64,000 nt of DNA from Cytophagales bacterium (lineage in GTDB: Bacteria > Bacteroidota > Bacteroidia > Cytophagales > Cyclobacteriaceae), in the NCBI GenBank assembly GCA_017303805.1, contig JAFLBQ010000003.1, positions 358,821 to 422,820 on the forward strand, given 5' to 3'. The translations under genes were made by a program, and so were the position numbers. Position 1 is the first letter of the stretch, and every line of letters begins with the position of its first letter. Positions 16,901 through 24,536 of this stretch are shown one piece after another. The notes under the pieces are model-generated. The model was given only the letters and a program-made list of their open reading frames with translations, was not told the DNA's origin and ran no database searches.

Positions 16901-17719
16901 TTGGCCCCGCCTGCACACTACCACCTCGAAAACCTAACCAACATACACTCAAAATTACTGGAGCGCGACACAGTAGTAGAAATTCTGCTCCCACCACAAT
17001 ATGCCAACAACAAAGGGCCTTATCCGCTTCTGGTTTTAAACGATGGCCAGGATAGCGAGGCAATTGGCCTGAAAAAAACTCTTGAACGATTGCTCCATCG
17101 GCAGGAGATAACAGAAACCATAGTAGTGGCTGTACACGCTGGCGACCGCATGCAGGAATATGGTGTGGCGGTCCGGGCCGACTTTAAAAAACGTGGCGGC
17201 AAGGCAAAATCCTACACCCGCTTTATTTTAACCGAGTTGATTCCCTACCTCGAATACCGGTATCCGATTTCAACGAATCCGGCTTACCGTGCTATTGCCG
17301 GATTTTCGCTGGGCGGATTATCGGCTTTGGATCTTGCGTGGCATAGTGATTATTTTGGCAAGGTTGGCGCTTTTAGCGGATCGTTCTGGTGGCGCAAGCG
17401 CGATTCGGCCAGCCGATTTTATTCCGAGCACTACGATAGAATTATGCATCAGCAAATCCGCAAAGGGAAGTTCCGGCCCGGATTAAAATTCTGGTTTCAA
17501 ACCGGGTTGCTGGATGAACAAAGCGACCGTAATAAAAATGGTGTAATCGATTCGATTGATGATACCTTAGACCTGATTGTAGAACTTACCAAAAAGGGGT
17601 ATCGGCCTTTTCACGATATTCACTATTTAGAATTACCCGATGGCGCCCACGATTTGCCCACGTGGGGCCGGGCTTTGCCTGAGTTTTTGAAGTGGGCTTT
17701 TGGAACAACCAAACTTTGA
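16901..17719 (+). CDS. Alpha/beta hydrolase, putative esterase (uncertain N-terminus)
   Basis: A 272-residue frame opened by TTG at 16901. It carries PYPLLVLNDGQDSEAIGLK, the nucleophile elbow GFSLGGLSALD and a C-terminal His in PDGAHDLPTWGRALPEF, typical of the esterase-D/enterochelin-esterase-like group. No ATG exists upstream in this frame before a TAG at 16874. In the neighbouring frame an ATG at 16861 gives MPFKIAIDFNYFI, a plausible N-terminus, so one inserted or missing base near 16895-16900 may split the gene. It diverges from the amidoligase operon and probably belongs with it. Confidence 0.8.
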   Translation: MAPPAHYHLENLTNIHSKLLERDTVVEILLPPQYANNKGPYPLLVLNDGQDSEAIGLKKTLERLLHRQEITETIVVAVHAGDRMQEYGVAVRADFKKRGGKAKSYTRFILTELIPYLEYRYPISTNPAYRAIAGFSLGGLSALDLAWHSDYFGKVGAFSGSFWWRKRDSASRFYSEHYDRIMHQQIRKGKFRPGLKFWFQTGLLDEQSDRNKNGVIDSIDDTLDLIVELTKKGYRPFHDIHYLELPDGAHDLPTWGRALPEFLKWAFGTTKL

Positions 17720-17727
17720 CTTGTATA

Positions 17728-18333
17728 ATGACCAACACTATTGTATTTGATCTGGGCGCAGTTCTGATTGATTGGAACCCGCGCTACCTCTATCGTAAGA
17801 TTTTTAAAACCGAAGCGGAAGTAACCTGGTTTTTGGAAAACATTTGTACGCACGATTGGAACGAGAAGCAAGATGCCGGCCGTTCGTTTGAAGAAGCTAC
17901 CGAAGAACTGCTGGTTAAATTTCCAGAACACGAAGTACCCATACGCGCCTGGTATGGCCGCTGGCAAGAAACCATGAATGGCCCCATACAAGGCACGGTG
18001 GATATTCTGAGAGAAATCCGCGATTCAAAAAAATACAAACTCTACGCCCTCACCAACTGGTCGGCCGAAACGTTTCCGTGGGCATTAGAAAAATTTGAAT
18101 TCTTACATTGGTTTGAAGGCATTGTGGTTTCGGGTCATGAAAAAACGCGCAAACCCTTTCCGGAATTTTTCAAGATTCTATTTGATCGCTACAACATTAA
18201 GCCTGCGCAAGCACTATTTATTGATGATAGCTTACGCAATATTAATGGATCGTTGGATGTTGGGATGCCGGGTATCCATTTTCAATCACCGCAGCAATTA
18301 AGAAGTGAGTTAATCCATAAGAATATACTTTAA
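17728..18333 (+). CDS. HAD family phosphatase
   Basis: A 201-residue protein started at ATG 17728, just after the esterase stop. It has all four HAD motifs: nucleophile Asp in IVFDLGAVLIDW, Thr in ALTNWSAE, Lys in KTRKPFPE, and the acidic pair in FIDDSLRNI. This branch (YihX-like, cap type 1) dephosphorylates sugar phosphates or nucleotides; the substrate is unknown. It is in the same direction as the preceding esterase and the following lipoprotein gene with short gaps, so the three may form one transcript. Confidence 0.88.
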   Translation: MTNTIVFDLGAVLIDWNPRYLYRKIFKTEAEVTWFLENICTHDWNEKQDAGRSFEEATEELLVKFPEHEVPIRAWYGRWQETMNGPIQGTVDILREIRDSKKYKLYALTNWSAETFPWALEKFEFLHWFEGIVVSGHEKTRKPFPEFFKILFDRYNIKPAQALFIDDSLRNINGSLDVGMPGIHFQSPQQLRSELIHKNIL

Positions 18334-18338
18334 CAAAA

Positions 18339-19076
18339 ATGAGGGTAGCACGTATCAGTCTAATCTTGTTAATGGCCTGCACCGCGCCTACCGAGAAAAA
18401 AACAGACCTGCTGTTGCTTGCCCACTACACCGCAGGCACTTACGAAGCCTCGCTGCCTTGCAGCGACTGCATTAGTCTGGAGTACCAACTCGAACTTGAC
18501 ACCGACTCTACATGCATAGAACACATAACCTATTTAGGTAAACCCAATGCAAACTTTGAAGTGCACGGCACCTGGTTCATTGATTATGATTCGGTACTTA
18601 CCTTTACAAATACCCGCCTTGCCGCTAAACTTAAAGCTAACTCAAGTGGCACCTTAACACTTACAGAAATGATTGAAGTCCACCCGCAAAAAAAACCTGC
18701 GGTGCTGCTGCGAATCGGAACTCATTCTAATAACCAGGCAGACCTGCTGAATAGTGTGTGGGTGCTGGAAGCCATTAACACCAACGAAATTTCTGAAAGT
18801 GACTATGCGCGCGAACGTGCGCAACTAGAGTTTATTACCACCGAAGGAAAACTTACGGGTACCACCGGATGCAACCGGATAAACGGAACTTACACCACCT
18901 CAGGAAACAATCTTGCACTTGGCCCCTTGCTCACTACAAAGATGGCATGCCCAGGATCTACCGAAGCAACCTTTACACAAGCCTTGCAGCAAACAACAGC
19001 TTTTAAGGTTTTGGATCTGAAGTTATACCTGCTCTCGGGTAATACCGAAGTACTCCGTTTCAAAAAAGCACCTTGA
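18339..19076 (+). CDS. Lipoprotein with NlpE N-terminal-like and META (HslJ-like) domains
   Basis: A 245-residue lipoprotein: the signal ends in LLMACTAP, with Cys14 as the lipidated residue. The first domain (about 28-110) contains GTYEASLPCSDCISLEYQL, the CxxC-containing NlpE-like fold linked to envelope and copper stress sensing. The second (about 135-243) is a META/HslJ domain with LNSVWVLEAI, TGTTGCNRINGTY and LTTKMACPGSTEATF. This two-domain design is common in Bacteroidota envelope proteins. The gene ends directly against the convergent rocD gene. Confidence 0.8.
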   Translation: MRVARISLILLMACTAPTEKKTDLLLLAHYTAGTYEASLPCSDCISLEYQLELDTDSTCIEHITYLGKPNANFEVHGTWFIDYDSVLTFTNTRLAAKLKANSSGTLTLTEMIEVHPQKKPAVLLRIGTHSNNQADLLNSVWVLEAINTNEISESDYARERAQLEFITTEGKLTGTTGCNRINGTYTTSGNNLALGPLLTTKMACPGSTEATFTQALQQTTAFKVLDLKLYLLSGNTEVLRFKKAP

Positions 19077-20315
19077 TTACTTTTTATAAGCCAACACCAC
19101 CTGCTCGATAATATCGCAGCATTCGTGAATTTGCTCTTCGGTAATTACCAAAGGCGGTGCTAACCGGATAATATTGCCATGCGTGGGTTTTGCCAGCAAC
19201 CCATGCTCAGCAAACTTCAGGCATATGTTCCAGGCCGTTTCACTTTCGGGGGCATCGTTAATAACAATGGCATTCAATAAACCCTTGCCACGAACCAACT
19301 TTATTAAATCGGTCTTTTCTATCAATCGCTTCATGCGCGCGCGAAACACTTCTCCCAGGCGCGCTGCATTTTCAATCAGGTTTTCATTGGCAACAACTTG
19401 CAAAGCGGCCACAACTACCGCAGCCGCCAGCGGGTTACCCCCGAATGTAGAACCGTGCTCGCCCGGTTTTATTACTAACATAATTTCGTTGCGGGCCAAC
19501 ACGACTGATACCGGCAATACTCCACCCGAAAGCGCTTTTCCCAAAATCAAAATATCGGGGCGAACGTTTTCATGATCGCTTGCCAACATTTTACCGGTAC
19601 GTGCAATACCGGTTTGAATTTCGTCCATCATTAACAACACGCTGTGCTGGTTGCATAATTCGGCTGCCGTTTTTAAGTAACCGGCTTGCGGCACATATAC
19701 GCCCGCTTCGCCTTGTATGGGTTCAATCCATAAGCCACACACATGTGGGTTTGCCAACGCCTTTTGCAAAGCCGGCACATCATCGTACTCAACAATTTCA
19801 AAACCCGGCATAAACGGACCAAAGTTTTTACGAGCCGATGGATCGGTCGATGCGGAGATTATACTGGTAGTACGGCCATGAAAATTTTTCTTCGCGGCCA
19901 CAATAATCGCTTTGTTATCTTCAATTCCCTTTTTGGTGTAGCCCCATTTGCGCGCCAGCTTAATGGCTGTTTCGTTGGCTTCGGCACCACTGTTCATAAA
20001 CAATGCCTTGTCGTAACCAAATGTATCGCACACGTATTTTTCGGCTAGCCCCAACTTATCGTTGTAAAAAGCGCGCGAGGTAAGCGTTAACTCGCGGGCC
20101 TGGTCTATAAGCGCCTGTACAATATGCGGATGGCAATGCCCCTGGTTAACTGCACTGTAGGCCGATAGAAAATCATAATATCGTTTGCCTTCTACATCCC
20201 ATAAAAAAACACCTTCGCCCCGGGTAAGCACCACCGGCAAGGGATGATAATTATGCGCCCCGTAGTTGTCTTCTAAATCGATAGCCTCCTGGCTGGATGT
20301 AATAGCGGTTACCAT
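19077..20315 (-). CDS. rocD: Ornithine--oxo-acid transaminase
   Basis: A 412-residue class III PLP aminotransferase. Features of ornithine aminotransferase are the start region ITSSQEAIDLEDNYGAHNYHPLPVV, FMNSGAEANETAIKLAR (cofactor phosphate site), LMMDEIQTGIARTGK with the PLP-ring aspartate, and LGKALSGGVLPVS with the Schiff-base lysine. The enzyme moves the delta-amino group of ornithine to 2-oxoglutarate, giving glutamate semialdehyde for proline or arginine breakdown. Stand-alone, with no arginase next to it. Confidence 0.93.
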   Translation of the reverse strand: MVTAITSSQEAIDLEDNYGAHNYHPLPVVLTRGEGVFLWDVEGKRYYDFLSAYSAVNQGHCHPHIVQALIDQARELTLTSRAFYNDKLGLAEKYVCDTFGYDKALFMNSGAEANETAIKLARKWGYTKKGIEDNKAIIVAAKKNFHGRTTSIISASTDPSARKNFGPFMPGFEIVEYDDVPALQKALANPHVCGLWIEPIQGEAGVYVPQAGYLKTAAELCNQHSVLLMMDEIQTGIARTGKMLASDHENVRPDILILGKALSGGVLPVSVVLARNEIMLVIKPGEHGSTFGGNPLAAAVVVAALQVVANENLIENAARLGEVFRARMKRLIEKTDLIKLVRGKGLLNAIVINDAPESETAWNICLKFAEHGLLAKPTHGNIIRLAPPLVITEEQIHECCDIIEQVVLAYKK

Positions 20316-20421
20316 ACCTTTTAACTTTGAAAATCAAATTTAAACATTTTATCGGGGCTGCGGATCGTTTTGCGCTCGGGTTTGAATACGCTACATTTGA
20401 AGACTATTTTTTAATCTACCA

Positions 20422-21795
20422 ATGGAATTTTCTTTAGATACCACACGCAGGCTTTTTGACACCCTCAAATCGTTAACCCTATGGCAACGATTGTTTAGCT
20501 GGGGCCAGGTTAAATCGCAATTAATTGAAGCCAATGGCGAGTTGCAAAAACTAAACGCAACGGCCCATGCCATTAAGACAGAAAATACCAGATTGGAAAG
20601 CGCGCTTTCAATTGAAAAAGCAGCGCTTAAAAATGTACAGGATGGGTATAACCGCGTAAGTACCGAACTGGAGGTTTTTAAAAACTCGCAACACCATCAA
20701 ACCGAAAAACTGAAAGAGCTGCAAGACAAAACCGTAACACTCGAAACGCTGAACAATCAATACCTTAAACGCGGCCAGGAATTAGCCAACGAGTTAAATG
20801 GACTAAAACAAAAATCAGAAACGCTGGATAAAAATCTGCAGGAACTGAAGGAAGAGAACAGTAAGCTCAAAAAAGAAGACGAGTTTCGAAGGCAGGAGCA
20901 TTCTAACGCCATGGCTTCGTTGCGCGAAATTCAACGCAAAATTCAAGACGACCGCGAACAAGAGTTACAAACTAAGAACCAGGCGGAAATACTTCGCATT
21001 CGCAAACTAAAAGAAACCTGGCTGAAGCACGAAGAGAATGTAAAAAACCGGATGCGGGCCATTTGCCATCGTCACGGAATTGAGTACGTAGATAAAGTTC
21101 CGTTTAAAGGAAAGCCTGACAACACCGTGCGTATTAATGATGAGTACATCATCTTCGATGCGAAGAGCCCGGCTGGCGATGACTTATCTAATTTTCCATC
21201 GTATGTAAAGGCGCAGGCTGAGGGTGCAATAAAATATGTGAAAGAAGAAGGTGTGCGCAAAGAAGTTTTTCTGGTAGTACCTACCAATACCTTAGAATTT
21301 CTGGAAACTTTCGAATACCGGTTGAGCGACTATACGGTGTACGTAATCTCGCGCGACTCGCTGGAACCCATGTTGCTTACGCTAAGGCGGATTGAAGAAT
21401 ATGAGTTTGCCGAGCAGATGAGCCCGGAAGAACGCGAAAACATTTGCCGTGTAATTGGCAAGTTTGTGCATTTGAGCAAACGCAGAATTCAAATTGACGG
21501 ATTTTTTGCCAAACAATTTTTTGAGTTGGTCTATCGAACCGAAGCCGATCTATCGAAAGATTTTTTGGAAAAAGTTGCCGAGTTTGAACGATCGGAAAAA
21601 CTTAATCCTCCGCAGGAAAAGCGCGAAAAACAGATTAGCACGAAAGAACTGGAAACCGATGTGGAAAAAATTCAGGGCGAAGCCCAGCAAAAAGGAATTG
21701 ATATGCAGGATAATGTGTTAGTGAGAGAAATAAATAAGCTACCGCTGCACTCTACCACCGAAGCGGATAAAAGCCAGCAAGATTTGTTCGATTAA
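20422..21795 (+). CDS. RmuC-like coiled-coil protein with a PD-(D/E)xK-type nuclease core
   Basis: A 457-residue protein. Residues about 30-215 form a long charged coiled coil. The following core reads DNTVRINDEYIIFDAKSP (about 235-252), which fits the beta-strand pattern and D-x-K end of a PD-(D/E)xK nuclease site, then FPSYVKAQAEGAIKYVKEEG and FLVVPTNTLEFLETF. This organisation matches RmuC, a DNA-recombination protein thought to limit inversions at short inverted repeats. It lacks the N-terminal transmembrane helix found in many RmuC proteins, so it may be a cytoplasmic variant. The C-terminus is polar and acidic. Confidence 0.65.
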   Translation: MEFSLDTTRRLFDTLKSLTLWQRLFSWGQVKSQLIEANGELQKLNATAHAIKTENTRLESALSIEKAALKNVQDGYNRVSTELEVFKNSQHHQTEKLKELQDKTVTLETLNNQYLKRGQELANELNGLKQKSETLDKNLQELKEENSKLKKEDEFRRQEHSNAMASLREIQRKIQDDREQELQTKNQAEILRIRKLKETWLKHEENVKNRMRAICHRHGIEYVDKVPFKGKPDNTVRINDEYIIFDAKSPAGDDLSNFPSYVKAQAEGAIKYVKEEGVRKEVFLVVPTNTLEFLETFEYRLSDYTVYVISRDSLEPMLLTLRRIEEYEFAEQMSPEERENICRVIGKFVHLSKRRIQIDGFFAKQFFELVYRTEADLSKDFLEKVAEFERSEKLNPPQEKREKQISTKELETDVEKIQGEAQQKGIDMQDNVLVREINKLPLHSTTEADKSQQDLFD

Positions 21796-21798
21796 AAA

Positions 21799-22182
21799 AT
21801 GTTACCCATGAAAAATAAAATTAGTTTACTTGTGCTCGGTTTAGCACTTGCAGCCTGTGCAGTTACAAAAACTACCAGCAACGCACCATCGCCCACAGGT
21901 AATTGGGATTACACCATTACCGGCACCCCGGAAGGAGATTTTAAAGGGCAGATGGCAGTTACCGAAACCGACAAGATTCTAAAAGCAAAATTGGGCGGCA
22001 ATGGAATTGATTTGCCGATTGAGAAATTTGCTTTTGATGCCGCCACGCAAAAACTAACCGGTGAATTCTGGTACGGAAGCACCCAGGTTTACATGGATGT
22101 GACTATGAATGGCGATCAGATGGCTGGCACTGTTTCGGCAGGTGGAATGACTTTCCCATTTAAGGCAACGCGTGTTAATTAA
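21799..22182 (+). CDS. Small lipoprotein of unknown function
   Basis: A 124-127-residue lipoprotein; ATG 21808 gives the cleaner signal peptide (MKNKISLLVLGLALAACAV) with lipobox LAAC. The mature part (GNWDYTITGTPEGDFKGQMAV, then alternating Gly and hydrophobic residues) looks like a small beta-sandwich. Similar short proteins in Bacteroidota are uncharacterised. It follows the RmuC-like gene by 3-12 bases and precedes the GroES-like gene by 12 bases, suggesting one transcript. Confidence 0.6.
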   Translation: MLPMKNKISLLVLGLALAACAVTKTTSNAPSPTGNWDYTITGTPEGDFKGQMAVTETDKILKAKLGGNGIDLPIEKFAFDAATQKLTGEFWYGSTQVYMDVTMNGDQMAGTVSAGGMTFPFKATRVN

Positions 22183-22194
22183 TGCAGCATCTCT

Positions 22195-22575
22195 ATGTCA
22201 GTAAAAATTACAGCCGATAATAAGCTTAAGAAATTGATTGTTGTTGGCGACCGGGTGTTGATTCGCCCGGCAAAAGAATCGGATAAAACCGAGAGCGGCT
22301 TGTACCTGCCACCGGGTGTACAAGAAAAAGAGAAGATCCAGAAAGGTTATGTTATAAAAGTTGGGCCGGGGTACCCGTTGCCAATGCCAGCCGATGAAGA
22401 CGATGTGTGGAAAGGCAAAGAAGAACAAGTAAAGTATTTGCCTCTGCAGGCGCAGGAAGGAGACCTGGCTATCTTTCTTCAAAAAGGCGCCATTGAAGTG
22501 ATGTACGAAGGCCAAAAGTATTTTATAGTGCCGCAGGTCTCCATATTGATGTTAGAGCGCGAGGAGGAACTGTGA
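22195..22575 (+). CDS. GroES-like co-chaperonin family protein
   Basis: A 126-residue protein with the Cpn10 fold signature VVGDRVLIRPAKESDKTESG (residues about 16-35), which includes the mobile-loop region, and GYVIKVGPG. At about 126 residues it is longer than classical GroES (95-100) because of an insertion around PMPADEDDVWKGKEEQ. No groEL follows, so this is probably a divergent second GroES-like protein rather than the main co-chaperonin. Confidence 0.8.
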   Translation: MSVKITADNKLKKLIVVGDRVLIRPAKESDKTESGLYLPPGVQEKEKIQKGYVIKVGPGYPLPMPADEDDVWKGKEEQVKYLPLQAQEGDLAIFLQKGAIEVMYEGQKYFIVPQVSILMLEREEEL

Positions 22576-22598
22576 GGTAATTTTTTTTATATTTGAAT

Positions 22599-23180
22599 AT
22601 GGATGAAATGATTTTGCGGATACCGGAGCAATACCCTATGACAGATGATGAGTTGTTTGCATTCTGTGCAGCCAATAAAGAACTCCGGATAGAACGCGAT
22701 GAATACGGACAACTGATTATTATGTCTCCAGCAGGCGGTATTACCGGAAATCTTAATTTCCGACTAACAGGAATTTTTGCACAATGGGCAGAACAGCATG
22801 CCCATTTGGGTTATGGATTTGATTCAGCGACAGGCTTCAGATTAAAAGATAAATCCATGCGCTCGCCAGATGTGTCGTGGGTGAGCAAGGAAAAATGGGA
22901 AAGTTTAAAGCTGGAAGAGCAGGAAAAGTTTGCGCCTGTATGTCCTGATTTTGTAATCGAATTGCGATCAAAGTCTGACTCGCTCACCCAGTTGAAATTA
23001 AAAATGAATAAGTGGATTTCCAATGGTTGTGAGTTGGGTTGGCTGATCGATCCGTTAGATAAAAAAGTTTATATCTATCAACCAAAAGTTGACACGAAAG
23101 AGATTACGGGGTTTTCACAAAAAATCTCCGGTGGAAATTTACTTCCTGGTTTTGAGTTAGACCTTTCGCGATTACAGTAG
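22599..23180 (+). CDS. Uma2 family endonuclease-like protein
   Basis: A 193-residue protein started at ATG 22599. It carries the Uma2 (DUF820) pattern: PMTDDELFAFCAANKELRIER, MRSPDVSWVSKEKW with the active-site PDV, FVIELRSKSDSL (E-x-K-like end of the PD-(D/E)xK core) and LGWLIDPLDKKVYIYQP. The family is expanded in cyanobacteria and some Bacteroidota; its role is unclear. A damaged paralogue lies at 55073-55441. The stop overlaps the next small gene's GTG by one base. Confidence 0.85.
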   Translation: MDEMILRIPEQYPMTDDELFAFCAANKELRIERDEYGQLIIMSPAGGITGNLNFRLTGIFAQWAEQHAHLGYGFDSATGFRLKDKSMRSPDVSWVSKEKWESLKLEEQEKFAPVCPDFVIELRSKSDSLTQLKLKMNKWISNGCELGWLIDPLDKKVYIYQPKVDTKEITGFSQKISGGNLLPGFELDLSRLQ

Positions 23181-23389
23181 TGCCTGGCCTTTCATTCGAT
23201 GTGCTGCGTGTAGGCAAGAAGTACCAATTAAAAAATTTTGGCGAACACTACGAATTTGAAATTGAACGCATTCTTACCAATGGCGATTTTAAAGTGAAAG
23301 ACCTGCACACGCTGGAGCGCTACCTGCTTAAAGACACCATTAAGTTTGGAATGGGAAAAGACTTCGAGATTCGCGAGTTGGATAGGTAG
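23180..23389 (+). CDS. Small conserved protein of unknown function
   Basis: A 69-residue polar protein starting at GTG that overlaps the Uma2 stop by one base. The sequence (GKKYQLKNFGEHYEFEIERIL, then DFKVKDLHTLERYLLKD) suggests a compact beta-rich domain of the SH3-like type, but I recognise no family. The tight overlap supports translation, with or without a functional link to Uma2. Confidence 0.55.
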   Translation: MPGLSFDVLRVGKKYQLKNFGEHYEFEIERILTNGDFKVKDLHTLERYLLKDTIKFGMGKDFEIRELDR

Positions 23390-23399
23390 TCTGCCAATT

Positions 23400-24536
23400 T
23401 TATTTTAGATCTGCAATCCACTGCCGCACCAGCGCCACACCTTCGGTATGGGTAATGGAGCGGCCTAATTCCGGCATCATACTACCCGGATGCACCGATT
23501 CAATTCTGTACTGCAAAATCGATTGATCGGGCTTGCCCGGAATAATATCGTACAACAACCCCCCCGAACCTTTGCCGGCAGCCACAGGCGCCTTACCAAT
23601 TCCCAATCGCACAGGGTCTTGCTCGCTTGCCAGCAAATGCAACCCGCTGTTTTTAGCCGGCCCATCAGCGCGATGACAATGTGCACAATTTATTTCGAGC
23701 CAAGCCCGTGCGCGGTTGCTTATCGAAGCGGTCTCATCATCGTAGGCAACTAACTTTTCTATCGAATTAAACGCAGGCAAATCAATCAAGCCAGCTGCTT
23801 GCCAATAGCGCAATTGATTTTTCTCGCCATCTTCAAAAGAAAAATTGCCATTTAGTTGCCGCGCACTTGGGCCAATGGGCATTACTTTATCGCCTCGCAA
23901 ATGGCAGCCTTTGCATTGATTCATATTGGGAACAGAATAGTTAATGTTCCGCACCTGCCCATCGGTATGCTTCCATTGCACCGAAATGGTTTTCCCGGCC
24001 ACGTTCAGGAAGGCATCCGTTTGCTCCTCGTTCCAGATATAAGGCAACGCTTTCCAAACACCAGCTTCGTTTAGCAACAGCCGGGTTTCCAGAATACGAA
24101 TACGCTGGTCGGGATTCGTAAAATCGGCTGGGTAATAAAAGTTTTTAATCAGCACCGTTCCATCCGGAAAGCTGAAGACATCGTTGGCATGGAAGATAAC
24201 TTTTTTTCCTTCCGGGATTTTTACAAAGCGTTTTTTGAACGCATAGTCTGAGAATAATGGGGCATTGAGAGAATACGGTAGTACACCGGCCACTGGCCTT
24301 AGATTTTTAAGTTCATTTTCAAAAAAACCATAGTCGGATAATTTTGGTTTTCCTAGGTGCGATAAGTCCACCGAAATCTCTTCTTGAGGCAATACAACAA
24401 CTTCCTGTGTTTTTGTCTGGCATGCACCGGCCACTACACAAAGTATTCCCAATCGAAGCCACGCAAACGCACAGTGAACCACACTTCGCTTTCCGTATGT
24501 GGCCGCTATTATTATATTGTTACTCCTTTGCCTCAT
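23400..24536 (-). CDS. SO2930-type dihaem c-type cytochrome lipoprotein
   Basis: A 378-residue exported protein. The N-terminal hydrophobic segment ends VVAGACQT, a lipobox. Two haem-binding motifs are present: CKGCH (about residue 214) with distal GDKVMPIGPSARQLN, and CAHCH (about 288), and a downstream Met in SMMPELGRS is a likely axial ligand. It matches the family described as partner of a parallel beta-helix protein in several phyla (TIGR03806 with TIGR03805). The start codon overlaps the stop of that partner (ATGA), so they are coupled. The electron donor is not known. Confidence 0.85.
   Translation of the reverse strand: MRQRSNNIIIAATYGKRSVVHCAFAWLRLGILCVVAGACQTKTQEVVVLPQEEISVDLSHLGKPKLSDYGFFENELKNLRPVAGVLPYSLNAPLFSDYAFKKRFVKIPEGKKVIFHANDVFSFPDGTVLIKNFYYPADFTNPDQRIRILETRLLLNEAGVWKALPYIWNEEQTDAFLNVAGKTISVQWKHTDGQVRNINYSVPNMNQCKGCHLRGDKVMPIGPSARQLNGNFSFEDGEKNQLRYWQAAGLIDLPAFNSIEKLVAYDDETASISNRARAWLEINCAHCHRADGPAKNSGLHLLASEQDPVRLGIGKAPVAAGKGSGGLLYDIIPGKPDQSILQYRIESVHPGSMMPELGRSITHTEGVALVRQWIADLK

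Noticed and set aside
20341-20421. Possible promoter or small gene between rocD and the RmuC-like gene
   Set aside because: No TTTG-N19-TAnnTTTG pair and no credible small frame could be found in this short gap.
22589-22596. TATATTTG directly before the Uma2 start as a promoter
   Set aside because: It fits the -7 consensus but would start transcription at or after the start codon and has no -33 box; chance in an AT-rich gap is more likely.
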